Assembly (NCBI GenBank): GCA_029948255.1 | Contig: JALIZF010001862.1 | Location: 930,001 to 994,000 of the forward strand | DNA length: 64,000 nucleotides | Direction: 5' to 3' | Source: Telmatactis stephensoni | Lineage: Eukaryota; Cnidaria; Anthozoa; Actiniaria; Isophelliidae | In this document: in pieces, positions 54,986 to 64,000 of the stretch | Position numbering within the stretch: the first letter of the stretch is position 1 | Layout of the letters: the number at the start of each line of letters is the position of its first letter | Program-made: the position numbers and the translations under genes | Notes under the pieces: model-generated | Database searches by the model: none | The model's input: the letters and a program-made list of their open reading frames with translations, nothing else | Told to the model about the DNA's origin: nothing

Positions 54986-56375
54986 AAAAATTTCCAGTGA
55001 ATAAGGAATAATGTCCAAGGAACGTCACTTGCGCGGTTCACTTGAATATTCTGATATCAGTCTAAGGCACATTCCTTAGTCTATCCTTATTCACTTTGTG
55101 GGGCCAAACTTACCAATCTACATTAAATCATCTTACAATAAAATGCATGCTAATTGTAAATTCTCATTCTAGCCCCATTTTGATAAATTAAAAATTTTAG
55201 AACTTTTTCACTAAATTTTTGTACAGACTGTATGTGCTATTTATGCATGATTTGTACTTTAATTATTTTACAGTTTCTTTTGAGACACTTTTCCTTATGA
55301 CTAGCAAAAAGCACTCGTACAATGCATCTAACTTACTCAGTAAATATTTTTCGTGATTCAAATCGCATTTCAAATTCTATTTCTGAGTATAAATTCTATT
55401 TCTATTTATAAATTTAATGTAGTTATCATATAGGTGTATTTATTTCATTCATTTATATCTATTAGCCTGTCAAGTGTATGTAATAATCATTATTTTTCAA
55501 TGTATTTCTATTTTTCCTTTCTCCTTTTCTAGTTTTTTATTACTTAATTCTTTGAAACCAAAAATGCATAATTTTCAAGAAAAACACATATAAGCTATCA
55601 ATCTCGATTAACTATAAAGTTATTATTGGTAGCTTGTACCAATAAATTTTCCAATAATTATATGTAAAATTTATTTTTATTGATACGGTACGGTGTATTT
55701 TCCTGATAATTTAATTTTTATTTCATCCAATTCTATGTATGTATTATTTGGTGACCAGACGCGCGGGTTGTATGAAGTGTAGGCATACCTCGATCATTAT
55801 TGAATAATAACTTCATATATTTGCATGAACAGGATGTAGCTTTTTGCATTTATGGACCAGATGATTAAAAGACCAATAACACTTCGTGACCCAAGAAAAT
55901 AGGCATGTTCATGCAAGAAAAATGTGAAGAAAAAGGAGCCAGAAAAAATAGCTTGTTCATGCATACGTGCAATCAACAAAAGCCGTTGCTTGTTTATATA
56001 CTTATATTAGATGTCACTTTCACCTCGTGAGGAATATTTTTCTCGGCTTAATGACAAATTTTGAAAATGAGACACTGTATAGTTGATAGAAACACATGAA
56101 GGGCAATGACTGCTTGTCACCAAAGTTTTATCAGCTGCATGATTGAAAACAAAGAATTTGATAACAATTTCCCCACTACTTTTCGTACATTTGGAACCAG
56201 ATGTTCAAATTTATAGAATCTAGATTCTTAATAACAGAATCTAAGAAATGACTGAAAAAGTCACCAGAAACCAGATTTCTTCAAGAGATTTATTGGTATT
56301 CTAAGTTAGAAATTGCAGTTTCTGCAACTTTCGAACAAATTTCCGGCAATTGTTATGAATTTGCATTTCTAACAG
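54986..56375. other. AT-rich intergenic region
   Basis: Very AT-rich. I see no exon, RNA gene or clear repeat family here. Confidence 0.4.
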
Positions 56376-56795
56376 TTAAGGTACGGTAATACGAGCAAAA
56401 ACATTACTCAACTTGTCTCGCAACATTGCTGCGAAGCGAGTTGAAGAGCGATGCTGCCCGTTTTACCACCCGCGAACAAACCGGCTTGTCTCGCAACAAA
56501 ATTATTGTTGCAGGTTGAAAGAATCCTGTATTCTCATTGGCCCCTAAAATCATTTGCTGCAACACAAGTTGAACCGAGGTGGTAATACGAGCAACATTTT
56601 AAAATTTTGTTGCAAGAAGTATAACGACCTTCTACTTTCTGCAACAAAATTTCTCAACCTGCAACAAACTATTTTGTTGCGAGACAAGTTTGTTTTCGGG
56701 TGGTAAAACGGGCAGCATCGCTCTTCAACTTGCTTCGCAGCCAATGTTGCGAGACAAGTTGAGTGATTTTGTTGCTCGTATTACCGTACCTTTAA
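56376..56795. mobile_element. Foldback family TAATACGAGCAAC, copy 2
   Basis: TTAAGGTACGGTAATACGAG and CTCGTATTACCGTACC are terminal inverted repeats. The inner CTCAACTTGTCTCGCAACAT motif matches the copy at 53350-53767. Confidence 0.85.
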
Positions 56796-57534
56796 GGCGC
56801 TGTTACACGCTGAAACTTTTATCTGAACTTTGTGTCGATCGTTGATGTGAGACAACTTTCAAGAGGGGTGTTACACGCTGAATTTCGTCCTGAAACTTGT
56901 TCAAGTTTCGGTTGCAGAAGTAGAAAGCAGTCCCACTTTTCGTGAAACCGTCTCGTGAAACCGACCCGGGGAAAGTTATAGCTTCGTAATTTGCTAAAAA
57001 ATTTTCCAACGTATTTTCTAACTTTTGCAGATGAACAGAATGTTAGACATTTGCATTTCTTAACGTTATATTAGGAACCAGTCAGATTTTCCTCCCGAAA
57101 AATGTCAAAGCTATAAATTGTAATTTTCAACTGTTAAAAATGGTTTTAAATTTCCAGTTAGCATTAAAGCAAGTTCAATTGGTCTCAGTAAAAAAGTTTT
57201 TGTTTCTTAGTAAAACAGTATTTTTGATGATGTCAATTCATCTGCGCCGGAAGAGTATTTATCGGACAAGATGACATTGACAGTGCTCACTCAAACGGTA
57301 AGCAGGTGTCTACGTTTCTAAATATATCTTATTTTCATTTACACATTGAATAATGACTCAATATCTGTATTTCATTTGGACCCCTTTTATCTAATACTAC
57401 ATACTTATCTTTAAGGAATATGAGTTCTTAAAGTTCACAACCAGCCTATAGTAAAGACATGTTCTTTGTCTTCCGTAGAGCAGATGATGTTATTCTCGAT
57501 TTTAACTGATCAAATTTCCACGCTCCCTTTACCA

Positions 57535-58010
57535 TCCCCTTTAAAGTGCCAATAACCCCTAAACTGAAATTTTGATAATCATTTTTTTCACGAATGGAAA
57601 AGCTGGATGGTTTAATATTCTTGAATGAGGATGTTTTACTTTTTGAGTTAAAAGCATTTGAAATGCAAATAAGGTGACGCCAAACCAGGAATTTGTCTAT
57701 ACTTTGTTTTTCGAATTTGCAACTGACCGAAGTGCGTTTGAGTGTGAGTGACAAAAACATTCATCATACTGTGAATTTTTAAATGTTTTGCAAATGGAAA
57801 ACTAGTAAGAATATTATTATTTCTAGCGTTTTTGTATATTTACTAAGATAATTCCTGGGTTGATGTCACATGGTTGCATTTTCAGATTTCAAATCCTCAA
57901 ACCTCAGAAAGTAGATGTCTCCATTCAGAAATATCAAGCCACAAAAATTTTCCATTCATGCAGAAACGATTATCAAAACTCTTCAAATTATGGGTTAGTG
58001 GCACTAGGGC
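57535..58010. repeat. Diverged inverted repeat
   Basis: TTTGATAATCATTTTTTTCA with CGAATGGAAAA near 57570 is mirrored by TTTTCCATTCATGC with ACGATTATCAAAA near 57950. GTGCCAATAACCCC and GGGTTAGTGGCAC also pair. This is probably an old foldback element; ORFs across it lack domain signals. Confidence 0.5.
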
Positions 58011-58645
58011 CGCTACCCAGGCTACAAAAGGCAGTTTTGCTAATCAATTTTCAGTGTCAACAAAACGACAGTTTTATTGTAATATGATGGAAACATTAGA
58101 ACATTAAGCTCATGTTACCACAAAGTTGTTACGAGTGAGTAATAAGCTATAGTTAAAGCTGTGCTTCTTGGACAAACTTAGAAACTAATTATTCCATGTA
58201 AGTAAAAATAACTTAGCGACAAACATAAAGAATTACTCTACAGTGACTTTAAGAGTATAAAGAATAATAAAATAAACAAATAAAAATGAAATATGAATAG
58301 ATGACGTCATCTACGTCATCTAAATGCAAGAATATCAAATAGTTTTTCACTGTCTAGCTCTTTTAAAGATGGTGCCTGGTGCGTATTTGGGCGCTATAAC
58401 TTCACCCAATTTTCATCTTACTTCCAATTTTCACTGATTTTCATCCTGGTGCCCCTTAAGATGTTTTAATGTGACTACATCTCTAAACAAGACAAGACAT
58501 GTGAATCTGCATGAGTTTAATAACAGCTGTCTTAAAGCACTGAATTAAACCGTCATTATCATATATACCATCATTTGGCCCGTTGGTTCATTTTCAATAG
58601 TGAGGCGTTTTCGTTGTGAACGCATCAAACTAATAAGCAAACCAC

Positions 58646-60582
58646 ATGCTTTCGTTCACTCTGTTTTTCCCATTTTCTGGGAATTTTTGGCGCCGTCTTC
58701 TTTACTTTTCAATGTTGATCGCAGTTGCTTCAGCCAACTTTCATCACATTACTGTTAAAGACCATGTTATGACCAAAGAAGTTTATCGAGTTTTCAAAAC
58801 AAAGGACTGGATGAGCTGTCTTATGGAGTGTAACGCTGATAGCAAGTGTTCTTCGTATAACTTCCAGCGTGAAGCCGATTCCTGTCCAGGACACAGTTGT
58901 GAGCTCAGTAAATGCGCCATGAATGAGAAAAGAGAGAAAGGTTTAATTGCAAGACCAGGATTTATATTTCAGCAGTTAAAACCATCTCAGGTAAAGAGTT
59001 TTTGAAATTTCTGAACACAATTGTATGTTGTTGGCAATAATGACAATAATGTGGATTTTTTGCTTTAAAGAATGAAGATTTGTGCAAGAGCCGTACACTA
59101 CGTAAACAGAACAAGACTAAATCCATGAAAAAATCTTACAGTAAGCACTTTAGTTCTCTTTAATTCATCGCAATTTCTCTTTCTATATTTACATTTCCTA
59201 TGCCTTTCACAATTGGGTCTTTTGTTTTATTTTTTGACGTCGTATTGTGTTTTCAGTTAACTTTTGAAAGGTTCTGAACTTCCCATTGATTTTTTTCTGT
59301 CCAAATTAGCTGAGAAGTACTCTGATTCCACTTCCATTATCTCAATACTTCCTACAATACATTTGAAACATGATTCTATACTTACATTTATTCGTTTGCC
59401 AATAGATTAGTATAATGTACAATTTGTGAAAATATAGAGGAATATACAATACTTTGTTTATAGGGAATTTCAGCTTTTAATTTGTCTTTTCAGATGGCCT
59501 GGAAACGTCAGAAATTCTCCAAAACCGTAAAAACCGTACCAAGCTATATTCCGAGGCACTCCTCAACTTACTTGGACGAAAGAATCGTACCTGGAAAAGA
59601 TGTTACCGCTCCGGTGAATCGGCCGGCTTCAATGCGACTGTGTTCCACAAGCAGTGCGATTCTAAAGGTTCAACAGTGACATTAATTCGAGTGCATGAAT
59701 ATATCTTTGGAGGATATATTGACGTGTCTTGGGAATCACGTAAGAACCGTGTAGAAATTTATAAATGTAGTTTAGTTTCTTATTCTGTTCCATGTCAGTA
59801 AATGTTCTCATGAAATTACATTCCATCTTACCTCTACGTTTATTCGTACTTTCTTCCAATAACAAATGTTGAAATATTATATGTATACCCAGAAGAGACC
59901 TGAATCATGGGGCTGTTCGACGCCCTTTTTTCCTACCGTACATCAAACCAAAAAGATAGCTTTCCTCTCAAAATTACCCAAACGAAAATCAGGGTCAGTC
60001 TATGGCGGGGCCATACGCGAACTGAGTAGTTTATTAGATATTTCTTTGTTTGTTTGATTTTGTTTAATTATGTGTTCTTTAATTAAGTCCAGCTATTTCA
60101 GAGCATGCAAACGCCCAAAACAATACTCACATGACGCCGCACGTATGCCTTTTTCAATCTGTTGTCTCACAAGAAGCTTATTATGGTAGAAGTGAAGTGT
60201 ACGTGATAGTACATTTGACTCAGTGTGTCTCATATCAATAGATTATCTGTTTATTACCTTTACAGCAAAAGTCTGCCGCTCCGCAACGAGTGACCAGGCC
60301 TTCTTGTTCTCCCTCTACAGTGACCATGACAAAAGCTTCAAGCCCCTTAGATTTGATGTCAAGATCAGTCATGCTCCTCGGGCAGTATATCTTTGCTCAG
60401 GTGATGGCCCTAGATTTGGAAAGAGTGATTTGTTTATTAGTCCAGAACAATCAAAATCGTACTCAAAACTCAAATATTATAAAATACCGCCACGCTGCAC
60501 CTCTGATAAATACTGTACCTTTTACACTGGTGAATGGTATTTTACTCCAAGTGATGTGGAAGTGTTTTATGAAGATAAATAA
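58646..60582 (+). CDS. Secreted PAN/apple-TLDc domain protein
   Basis: Four exons, 58646-58990, 59071-59140, 59494-59739 and 60266-60582, give 325 residues in phase. An N-terminal hydrophobic segment ending MLIAVASA is the probable signal peptide. Next comes a PAN/apple-like module (VFKTKDWMSCLMECNADSKC, SSYNFQ, CELSKC), a basic linker (RKQNKTKSMKKS) and a TLDc domain: ALLNLLGRK, TWKRCYRSGESAGFNAT, FHKQCDSKGSTVTLI, FGGYIDVSWES, AFLFSLYS, KSDLFI, FYTGEWYFTPSDVEVFYE. TLDc domains are best known from intracellular TLDc/OXR1-like proteins; a secreted PAN-TLDc form is a pattern I associate with cnidarians. It may act in extracellular adhesion or matrix, which is inference. AATAAA follows the stop by 15 bp. 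Confidence 0.88.
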
Positions 60583-60596
60583 GATAAGACTTAAGG

Positions 60597-60602
60597 AATA
60601 AA
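60597..60602 (+). terminator. Polyadenylation signal of the PAN-TLDc gene
   Basis: AATAAA begins 15 bp after the TAA stop codon, implying a very short 3'UTR. Confidence 0.5.
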
Positions 60603-60834
60603 AAACGGTTTCCCGTGTTTGATAGCCTGATCAAAACACGCGTGATGTTGGGAGAACATGAGAGAGCGTACGTAGCAAAATTTTGAGCTTTGCATTTAAA
60701 TAGTATCACTGTCATATAGCTAGCCTGCATATTAATTTCTGGCATCACCAGTTGATGAACAGTCGCACAGAACGTGTATCGTAGAAGAAGACCGAATCGT
60801 TCATAAGTGGATAACGTAAAACTAGATAAAGCCG

Positions 60835-60897
60835 AGCACTAATATTTAGCGTCGGTAGTTCCTTCGTTTAGAAGCTGGTCTTGTAGGAAGCCGAAAA
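60835..60897 (-). mobile_element. SINE 3'-domain fragment
   Basis: AGCGTCGGTAGTTCCTTCG ... CTTGTAGGAAGCCGA is the inverse of the SINE 3' part at about 11190-11245 (CGGCTTCCTGGGAGACC ... GAAGGAACTACCGACACT). Confidence 0.5.
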
Positions 60898-61532
60898 AAA
60901 TCTCCACGATAAAATAGTGTATTTATTACAGTTTTTGTAATGTCCAAATTAATAAATATTGACATAACTGATAAATATACATGGCGTATTTATGACTGAA
61001 ACTAGAACTTGCTCATTGCATATCTCATTGCAAAGAAAAGTGTAGCACAATGCAAATGGAACGTTTGCGGCACTTACTACTGCATGAACACTTTGCACTT
61101 TGAAATTGCAAAATTTTGATCATATAAGACTTACAAAATAATTGACCGGCTTATAAACCAAGTTATGATACATATGCTCGGTAACCAACTATTTTTCCTA
61201 CTTTCATCCGCGCTGCATACGCGAACACATTTGAAAATTAAACTAGACGCGTGCGGTAGATGATCGAAATTTGTTTGATGATTGAAAGCTTGGCTTGTGA
61301 AGTTAATTTTACAATTCAAGACTAATTAAAAAAGGTTATTTACATTTGCGATTGATGACGCTATTGGTCTTAAATTGTGCGCGCTAAGCGCCATGGTATT
61401 GTATTGTATTCTAGGCATATCGTTCTTTATAAAATATTTGAGATATAACGCGCACGCTGATTGGCTGGCTACCATGTTTATATCAGAGGACAGAGACATG
61501 GCCCGCACTAAAATGTCGAAAATATTTTATAA

Positions 61533-61720
61533 AAGCAATATAAAATGATCGCTTATGTCTCTGTACTGTGATGTAAACACTCTGGAAGATGTAGAGCACT
61601 CGAAAAGCAAAAGAAACTCTCGGCTACGCCTCATGTTCCTAAGCTTGCTTTCCTTGTACTACATCTTCCATCGTGTTTACATCACAGTACAGAGACATAA
61701 GCAATCGTTTTATATTGCTT
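61533..61720. mobile_element. MITE-like inverted repeat
   Basis: AAGCAATATAAAATGATCGC and inner TCTCTGTACTGTGATGTAAA pair with TTTACATCACAGTACAGAGA and GCAATCGTTTTATATTGCTT. The arms are about 60 bp. Confidence 0.85.
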
Positions 61721-61798
61721 AAATAAAACCATGCAAGAGAAAACAAACCAAATTCCAAATCAATAACAGATCGACAGAGGTTCAAAGTTTTCCCATTC

Positions 61799-61977
61799 AA
61801 TAGACCTTTTCAGCTTCGTTGTTTGTTTTCCCATTTCAGATCACGTGATGTTACACTTGGGATTTAATTCTTTCATGTGTTAATATTTTATCATGTTCAT
61901 CATAAAAGAACAATTCTCAAGGGAATGTCACGTGGTCTGAAATGGGCAATTTGCATACGAAGCTGAAAAGGTCTATT
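61799..61977. mobile_element. MITE-like inverted repeat
   Basis: AATAGACCTTTTCAGCTTCG and CGAAGCTGAAAAGGTCTATT are exact terminal inverted repeats. CATTTCAGATCACGTGA/TCACGTGGTCTGAAATG extends the stem. Confidence 0.85.
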
Positions 61978-62002
61978 TCCGTGGGCAATATGATTATTTA
62001 TT

Positions 62003-62149
62003 AGAGTAGGTTTCGTATGACTGTGAAAACGGCACCGCACGGTCACGGCACGGTTACGGCAGAAATTTCGAATGTTTTTATGGACATCACGGCACTGACA
62101 CGGTTACGGCACGGCGCGGTCCGTTTCACACTCATACGAAATCTGCTCT
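62003..62149. mobile_element. MITE-like inverted repeat, CGGCAC-rich
   Basis: AGAGTAGGTTTCGTATGACTG and CACTCATACGAAATCTGCTCT are imperfect terminal inverted repeats around repeated GGTCACGGCACGG. Confidence 0.7.
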
Positions 62150-62209
62150 ATATAGCAAACATATAACGCATGCCTCTCATTAACAAAAACAAAAAGTCAA
62201 TTTTTTGTG

Positions 62210-64000
62210 TCTTAAGGTGCGGTAATACGAGCAACAAAATCGTGCAACTTGTCGCGTAACATTTTTGTTGCAAGTTGTAGAGCGATGTTGCTCGTATTAC
62301 CGCCCCGCGCGCAACTTGTCACGCAACAAAAATCGATGTTGCAGGTTGCGGCTGCTTGTTGCAAAAAGTAGAAAGTGGTAGCATGTATACAATTTGTCTG
62401 CGCATGTCTGTGTTTTGGGCTTGAAATTCATTTGCATATCGAATGCAAGAAATTTTATGTTGACACGGAATATTTTGCTGGCTATCTCGTTCTTCAAAAT
62501 TATGTTCAACAACCGAAATACTAAGACAACTGAAACATGAGCAGTCTGCCTACCGCTAGTGCGCTGTGGATAACTATCCAGATCGAAGGCACCCCAGATG
62601 GGAAAATATCACGCGTCAAAGTCAGTAGAAAGTTATGAGAAGGACCAGAACTCCGCACTTTCGAGTTATAATGTTGGCGTTGAATTCATGTATAAGGTAA
62701 ATTTAGTAATGGATGTCATTACCAACATGGTACTGTTTGAATTGGATCCAATGAGAGTACTCTGGACTTCATTGATTGTTGAATAATTAGCCATGTTTAC
62801 TGGAATGTCGTACTTTTTCGCGCAAAATTCTTGCAATTCATTCTGAAAATTTTACATCTTTGACAGCGCCCCCCAGCAAAATTATTTAATAATACGCTTT
62901 TTCCATGCTTCGTTCTTGTAAAACAGAGCTTTCTTGCTGGAAAACTTCTGGTCCCTCCATGTAATTTCAAGCAATGTTTACAGTCGGGTTCAAGCCTTGT
63001 TAAAATTGACTAAATTCGGTAGCCTATATTTTATAATCTGCAACATTTATCTAGAAGTTAATGACCTATTTTTATACATGGTGAGGCATACAGTTTGGGC
63101 CGTATGAAGCAGCGTTTTATACTTTATAAAAGAGCAATAAATTCATCGCTGAAATTTGCATGCAAACAACGTGCTTGGAAACACGTTCACAAAAATGCTT
63201 TGGATCACATGTAGGGACCACGAGTTTGGACTAAAAAAGCTCAGTTTTGCAAGAAAGAAACGTGGAAAAAGCAAATTACTAAATAATTTTGCTGGGGGGC
63301 GCAGTCTCAGATGTCAAATTTTGAAAGTGAATTGCAAGAATTTTGAGCGACATTCCAGTAAACATGGCTAATTATTAAACGATCGATGGAGTCTAAAATA
63401 CCCTTATCGGGTCTAATCTACACAGTAACTTGTTGTTAATGGCTTTCACTGCTTAGAGTGCTTACAATATATCCGTGAAAAACTTTGTAAGAAATTGCAC
63501 TAATTTGCACTAATTAAACAATAGAAAACAAAGGATTTCGCTCTATTTAGTACAATTTAGTTCGCTAACTTTTTCACGGATATATTGTAAGCACTCTAAC
63601 GTACCTTACATATAAATTTAGCGCCCACAATATTACTCGAAAGTGAGGAGTTCTGGTTCTTCTCACAACTTTCTACTAACTTTGACGCGCGATATTTTCC
63701 CATCTGGAGTGCCTTCAGTTTGGATAATTATCCACAACGCACTAGCGGTAGGTAGACTGCTCATGTTTCAGTTGTCTTAGTATTTCGGTAGTTGAACATA
63801 ATTTTGAAGAACGAGATAGCCAGCCAAATGTTCCATGTCAACATAAAATTTCTTGCATTCGATATGCAAATGAATTTCAAGCCCAAAATACAGACATGCG
63901 CAGACAAATTGTATACATGCTGAAAGTGGTTCTACTTTGTGCAACAAATTTTCGCAACCTGCAACATCGATTTTTGTTGCGTGACAAGTTGCGCGCGGGG
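62210..64000. mobile_element. Long inverted-repeat (foldback) element, family TAATACGAGCAAC, truncated by the window edge
   Basis: The left arm from AAGGTGCGGTAATACGAGC (62216) through GCAGTCTGCCTACCGCTAGT and AGCGCCCCCCAGCAAAATTA (about 62875) recurs inverted on the right: TAATTTTGCTGGGGGGCGC near 63280, ACTAGCGGTAGGTAGACTGC near 63740, GATTTTTGTTGCGTGACAAG near the end. Each arm is about 750-800 bp with many substitutions. The right arm holds the nested element at 63453-63599. Coding frames here have no recognisable domain. Confidence 0.8.
63453..63599. mobile_element. Nested MITE inside the right arm
   Basis: TTAGAGTGCTTACAATATAT and ATATATTGTAAGCACTCTAA are terminal inverted repeats, extended by CCGTGAAAAA/TTTTTCACGG. 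The left arm of the surrounding foldback lacks this segment, so the insertion came after the inverted duplication. Confidence 0.85.

Noticed and set aside
57446..57760. 104-codon minus-strand frame
   Set aside because: It falls in a diverged inverted repeat and has no domain, signal peptide or splice support.

Overview
The window is intron-rich, AT-rich animal DNA crowded with small palindromic DNA transposons, tRNA-derived SINEs and simple repeats. The gene content (a PAN-TLDc protein, tandem C-type lectin-like receptors, a class V aminotransferase-fold protein) suggests an anthozoan cnidarian, plausibly a stony coral. That assignment is inference; no species is claimed.

Layout. (1) 311-7724, minus strand: fourteen exons of a PLP-dependent class V aminotransferase/cysteine desulfurase-like gene, running off the left edge. 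(2) 8944-40201, plus strand: five tandem receptor-like genes, called R1-R5 here. R1, R3 and R5 are type I membrane proteins with a signal peptide, one C-type lectin-like domain (CTLD), a Thr-rich stalk with a C-x7-C pair, one TM helix and a long tyrosine-rich tail. R2 is a close paralogue of R3 whose third exon ends in a stop, which predicts a secreted lectin. R4 has the R3 TM and tail but a different Cys-containing ectodomain. (3) 43535-46498, minus strand: a 987-codon uninterrupted CDS for a secreted protein of no recognised family. (4) 46.5-58.6 kb: no supported gene; foldback elements and simple repeats. (5) 58646-60582, plus strand: a four-exon secreted PAN/apple-TLDc gene. (6) 61.5-64 kb: stacked foldback elements, the last a long inverted repeat leaving the right edge.

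Main result. The last exon of R1, R3, R4 and R5 encodes an ITIM-type tyrosine (LLYVQI, LTYAEI, VTYTEV, LNYAEL) followed 24-26 residues later by an ITSM-type tyrosine (TDYAVI, TEYATV, TEYATV, TEYATV). This order and spacing resemble vertebrate inhibitory immune receptors such as PD-1. The CTLDs lack the usual calcium/sugar residues, as in NK-cell lectins. Extracellular modules are bounded by phase-1 introns, and R4 looks like an ectodomain swap onto a conserved inhibitory-type tail. Four of the five genes carry an IRF-like GAAANNGAAA (or one-mismatch) site about 130-150 bp before the ATG. Together these suggest an undescribed paired-receptor-like cluster, possibly in immunity or self/non-self recognition. 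Function is inference. Exon structures were read by eye from splice sites, phase and homology among the copies, without transcript evidence.
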